From assembly GCF_020400825.1 (NCBI RefSeq), contig NZ_JAINVH010000005.1:186001-250000 (forward strand): DNA of 64,000 nt, in the 5' to 3' direction. Below, one piece after another: positions 61,467-64,000 of the stretch. This stretch comes from Streptomyces sp. HPF1205. GTDB lineage: Bacteria > Actinomycetota > Actinomycetes > Streptomycetales > Streptomycetaceae. The notes under the pieces were generated by a model, which was not told the DNA's origin, ran no database searches, and saw only the letters and a list, made by a program, of their open reading frames with translations. Within the stretch, counting starts at the first letter, position 1. The number at the start of each line of letters is the position of its first letter. The position numbers were made by a program, and so were the translations under genes.

Positions 61467-62216
61467 GTGAGCCGACCGCGTATCACCGTACGGATGCCCG
61501 CCGACCTGCACGTCTTCCTGGCCGCGAACCGGCGTGGCGAGGCCACCGAGGTGGTCACCGACGGCTCCTCGTCGCTCGGGCACGTGGTGGAGTCGATGGG
61601 GGTGCCGCTCACCGAGGTGGGGCGGCTCGTCGTGGACGGCCGCGAGGTACCGGCGGCCCACGTCCCGGCGGACGGCGAGGACGTACGCGTCCATGCCGTC
61701 GAACGGCCGCAAGCGGTGCCCGGCGCACCGCTGCGCTTCCTGCTCGACGTCCATCTCGGCACCCTGGCGAGGCGGCTGCGCCTGCTCGGCGTCGACGCGG
61801 CCTACGAGAACGAGGACATCGGCGACCCCGCGCTGGCCGCCCGCTCCGCGGCCGAGCGCCGGGTGATCCTCTCCCGCGACCGCGGCCTGCTGCGGCGCCG
61901 CGAGATCTGGGCCGGCGGATACGTCTACAGCGACCGTCCCGAGGACCAACTGCGCGACGTCCTGAACCGCTTCGCCCCGCCACTCGCGCCCTGGACCCGG
62001 TGCGTGGCCTGCAACGGCCCGCTCACCGCGGCGGACAAGCAAGCCGTTCGCGACCGCCTCCGGCACGGCACCCGCGCGACGTACGACGTCTTCGCCCAAT
62101 GCGCCCAGTGCGGCCGCGTCTACTGGAAGGGCGCCCACCACGCCCGTCTGGAGGCGGTGGTGGCCGAGGCGCTGCGCGGCGTCAAGGGTTCCGTGGGCCG
62201 ACCCCCTTCGGTGTGA
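61467..62216 (+). CDS. Mut7-C RNase-domain protein with N-terminal ubiquitin-like domain
   Basis: 249 aa from GTG 61467. Residues ~1-85 are a small beta-grasp (Mut7-C ubiquitin) domain. Residues ~92-245 are the Mut7-C domain: RFLLDVHLGTLARRLRLLGV and VILSRDRGLLRR carry the acidic residues of a PIN-like nuclease, and CVACNG plus CAQCGRVYW form a zinc ribbon. The family is named from the C-terminus of nematode MUT-7 and is predicted, not shown, to be an RNase. No antitoxin or partner gene is adjacent. Confidence 0.87.
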   Translation: MSRPRITVRMPADLHVFLAANRRGEATEVVTDGSSSLGHVVESMGVPLTEVGRLVVDGREVPAAHVPADGEDVRVHAVERPQAVPGAPLRFLLDVHLGTLARRLRLLGVDAAYENEDIGDPALAARSAAERRVILSRDRGLLRRREIWAGGYVYSDRPEDQLRDVLNRFAPPLAPWTRCVACNGPLTAADKQAVRDRLRHGTRATYDVFAQCAQCGRVYWKGAHHARLEAVVAEALRGVKGSVGRPPSV

Positions 62217-62413
62217 CCGTGACGGCGTGGGCCCCGCACCACCGCCGGGAGCCCGTCGCCGTACCCAAGGTGGCCGTGTGACGGTCCGTGTGACGGGCGC
62301 CGCGTCGCCGCGCGACCCGAATGGCCGTATATGAATGTGACGTGTGGGACGAAACGGGCGCTAGTGGGGGCTGGTTGACGCACTCGCGGCACAGGTTTGC
62401 AAGTATCGACGTG

Positions 62414-63280
62414 ATGACTGCCGCTCCCCCTGAGACGCTCACCGAGCGCCAAGACGCAGCAAGCCGTGGCCGGCGCCGGCACCGGCGGTCCCGTCGCACC
62501 GGAAGGCGCAAGGCGGTCATGGCGGCCGCGGGCGTCATCGGGCTGGCCGCCCTGGGCGCCGGGTACCTGGTCGTGGGCGGCCACGGCGGGTCGTCCGCCG
62601 TCGCGGACGCCAAGCACGACCACGCGTCCCGGCCCGGTGCGGCCGCGCCCACCACCCGGCCGGTGACCGTCAACGCCGCCGTTCAACCACCCACCGTGAT
62701 ACGGGGCCTGGGGCCCAGGACGCGCGCCGCCATCCCCGCCGCCAGCCGGCAGGTGCTGGTCGCCTCCGGCCGGGGCGGGAACTCCTCAGTGTCCGTCGTC
62801 ACCTTGTGGTCACGCACCGCCGACGGCCACTGGAAGCCCGGCAGGTCCTGGCCCGCGCACAACGCCCTGCACGGCTGGACCCGCAGCCACCACGCGGGCG
62901 ACCTGCACAGCCCCATCGGCGTGTTCACCCTCACCGACGCCGGCGGCTTCGAGCCGAACCCGGGCTCCAAGCTGCCGTACCACCACTCGTCCAAGTTCCA
63001 CGCGGGAGGCGTCGGCTTCGACGGCGAACCCCTGGACGACGCGTTCGACTACGTCATCGCGATCAACTACAACCGCGTGCCCGGCACGTCCCCCCTCGAC
63101 GGCACCCAGCCGCTCGGCTCGGGCCGCGGCGGCGGTATCTGGGTCCACGTCGACCACGGCGGCCCCACCCACGGGTGCGTCAGCGTCTCCGCGGCTCACA
63201 TGGTCGAGTTGCTGCGCACCCTCGACCCCGCCGACCACCCGGTCATCGTCATGGGCGATGCCGCCTCGCTGGCCACCTGA
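62414..63280 (+). CDS. L,D-transpeptidase-family protein, membrane-anchored or secreted
   Basis: 288 aa. A very basic stretch (RGRRRHRRSRRTGRRK) followed by a hydrophobic helix (VMAAAGVIGLAALGAGYLVV) forms a signal anchor; the remainder is outside. The catalytic-type motif is HGGPTHGCVSVSAAHM with Cys as nucleophile, preceded by DLHSPIGVFTL, as in YkuD-like proteins. The last residue of the classic HGCxR/SHGCxR motif is Ser instead of Arg, as in a divergent actinobacterial branch. Predicted role: cross-linking or trimming of peptidoglycan. ATG 62414; GTG 62411 adjoins. Confidence 0.85.
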   Translation: MTAAPPETLTERQDAASRGRRRHRRSRRTGRRKAVMAAAGVIGLAALGAGYLVVGGHGGSSAVADAKHDHASRPGAAAPTTRPVTVNAAVQPPTVIRGLGPRTRAAIPAASRQVLVASGRGGNSSVSVVTLWSRTADGHWKPGRSWPAHNALHGWTRSHHAGDLHSPIGVFTLTDAGGFEPNPGSKLPYHHSSKFHAGGVGFDGEPLDDAFDYVIAINYNRVPGTSPLDGTQPLGSGRGGGIWVHVDHGGPTHGCVSVSAAHMVELLRTLDPADHPVIVMGDAASLAT

Positions 63281-63306
63281 CCGCCTCCCGGCGGCGCCCG
63301 CGTCCG

Positions 63307-63331
63307 GCCGTTACTCCCACGGGAGTACGGC
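63307..63331. terminator. Hairpin after the L,D-transpeptidase gene
   Basis: GCCGTTACTCCC and GGGAGTACGGC pair with one bulged T around AC; the core TACTCCCACGGGAGTA (63312-63327) has perfect 7-bp arms. A third GGGAGTACCGC lies at 63355-63365, so the core could alternatively be an operator for the downstream gene. Confidence 0.55.
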
Positions 63332-63448
63332 GGCCGGGCGGGCGGGTTGACCCCGGGAGTACCGCAAGGGCATACCGCCGGGCGATGTCCGGACCGGCCG
63401 CGTCCGGGAGTCTGGAGGCACAGACGGACGCGGGCGAGGAGGCAGGCG

Positions 63449-63853
63449 GTGGAACAGCGCGAGCGGCGCGGGGAGCCGGCGGAGCCGGCCGGGTTCGGCC
63501 CGCGGTGGGCCGAAGCGGAGCTGCGCGGTGACATCGAGGCACTGGACGCCCTGCTGACCGACGACTTCAGCGCGGTCGGCCCGTTCGGCTTCGTACTGGA
63601 CAAGAAGCGGTGGCTGGACCGGTACGTCTCGGGCGGCCTCGTTCACGACGCCTTCGAGTGGGGCGGCGTGACGGTGCGCCGCTACGGGCGCGCCGCCGTC
63701 GCGGTCGGCGTGCAAGGGCAGCGGAGCGTCTACGAGGGGCGTGATCTGAACGGCCGGTTCCGCGTCACCCAGACCCTCGTCGAGCAGGGCGGCACCTGGA
63801 GGCTCGCCGCCCTCCACCTCACCCCGACCGGAGAACAGGGCGACCTCGTCTGA
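63449..63853 (+). CDS. NTF2-like (SnoaL/DUF4440) protein
   Basis: 134 aa from GTG 63449 with GAGGAGG six bases upstream. The cone-shaped NTF2 fold is recognisable: helix RWAEAELRGDIEALDALL, then TDDFSAVGPFGFVLDKKRWL, and four beta strands ending in GTWRLAALHLTP. Such proteins are ketosteroid-isomerase-like and include many of unknown role. No catalytic Asp/His pattern identifies a reaction. It stands alone between the L,D-transpeptidase and the last gene. Confidence 0.82.
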   Translation: MEQRERRGEPAEPAGFGPRWAEAELRGDIEALDALLTDDFSAVGPFGFVLDKKRWLDRYVSGGLVHDAFEWGGVTVRRYGRAAVAVGVQGQRSVYEGRDLNGRFRVTQTLVEQGGTWRLAALHLTPTGEQGDLV

Positions 63854-63910
63854 ACCCACGCACCCGGTACGGCAGTCCGGCCGGTGAACAGTGAGAGCGG
63901 AGGCATCACC

Positions 63911-64000
63911 ATGCGTATCAGCATCAATGTCGCCCACCACAGCGGATCCGGTGGCTCCGGTGGATCCGGTGGCTCCCGTGGCTCTGGCGGCGAGGTCGCC
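63911..64000 (+). CDS. Start of a gene with Gly/Ser-repeat N-terminus (cut by window edge)
   Basis: GGAGG lies 6 nt before ATG 63911, and the frame stays open to the right edge (30 codons): MRISINVAHH followed by GSGGSGG-type repeats. The DNA has an 18-bp tandem repeat (63944-63961, 63962-63979). The product cannot be identified from this fragment. Confidence 0.55.
   Translation, partial: MRISINVAHHSGSGGSGGSGGSRGSGGEVA

Noticed and set aside
1..64000. tRNA, rRNA, transposase, integrase or phage genes
   Set aside because: I found no matching sequences or translations on either strand; all recognisable genes are metabolic, transport, envelope or repair functions.

Overview
The window is chromosomal DNA from a very GC-rich actinomycete, almost certainly Streptomyces or a close relative. 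Third codon positions are nearly always G or C, GTG starts and TGA stops are common, and adjacent genes often overlap by ATGA or GTGA. The gene content fits the same group: F420/LLM-type oxidoreductase, ethylmalonyl-CoA pathway genes, ROK glucokinase and an OmpR-type two-component pair. I see no rRNA, tRNA, CRISPR array, transposase, integrase or phage gene, and no polyketide or peptide synthetase. It looks like core or lineage-conserved chromosome with a few eroded genes.

Layout, left to right. 1-5.5 kb: end of a ROK glucokinase, a membrane protein, a hydrolase/decarboxylase fusion that has lost its nucleophile serine, a metallo-beta-lactamase-fold protein, exonuclease III, a small helix-hairpin-helix protein and an orphan glutamate-type ABC ATPase. 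5.7-9.4 kb: NDH-2-like dehydrogenase coupled to transketolase, then a frameshifted remnant of a LigD polymerase domain and a long terminator hairpin. 9.4-16.3 kb: small membrane protein, a CDF exporter next to a ZIP importer, a membrane-anchored unknown, secreted gamma-glutamyltransferase, and an Ala/Arg-rich repeat protein. 16.4-21.1 kb: reductive pyrimidine catabolism operon (beta-ureidopropionase, aminotransferase, dihydropyrimidinase, LLM oxidoreductase). 21.2-25.6 kb: inositol-monophosphatase-like protein coupled to a phytoene-desaturase-like protein, Nudix hydrolase, glycerate kinase.

25.7-35.8 kb (minus strand): phosphatidylserine synthase and decarboxylase, followed by an ethylmalonyl-CoA pathway block (acyl-CoA dehydrogenase, MaoC hydratase, ethylmalonyl-CoA mutase, crotonyl-CoA carboxylase/reductase), a TetR regulator and a two-domain 3-hydroxyacyl-CoA dehydrogenase. 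No mesaconyl/malyl-CoA lyase gene lies in the block. 36.2-43.9 kb: radical SAM protein and SRPBCC protein divergent across a LexA-box-like site, a DHA2 exporter fused to three carboxypeptidase-regulatory-like domains, a polytopic membrane protein, and a small ORF coupled to a methyltransferase. 43.9-49.2 kb: four overlapping peptidase genes (DppA, M20, S9, LD-carboxypeptidase), apparently a cell-wall peptide or D-dipeptide breakdown operon.

49.5-58.7 kb: the least understood block. It holds an NDP-sugar epimerase with a CxxC insertion, a histidine kinase/response regulator pair, a GT2 glycosyltransferase, a DUF2064/TIGR04282-type transferase, a SAM methyltransferase, a small membrane protein, a membrane-anchored sulfite-oxidase-like molybdoenzyme and a GT87-like membrane protein. 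Together these suggest an envelope glycan or glycolipid modification system with its own redox partner and sensor. 58.7-64 kb: M14 carboxypeptidase, GNAT acetyltransferase behind a clean palindromic operator, a second exonuclease III, a Mut7-C RNase-type protein, an L,D-transpeptidase, an NTF2-like protein, and the start of a Gly/Ser-repeat gene cut by the right edge.
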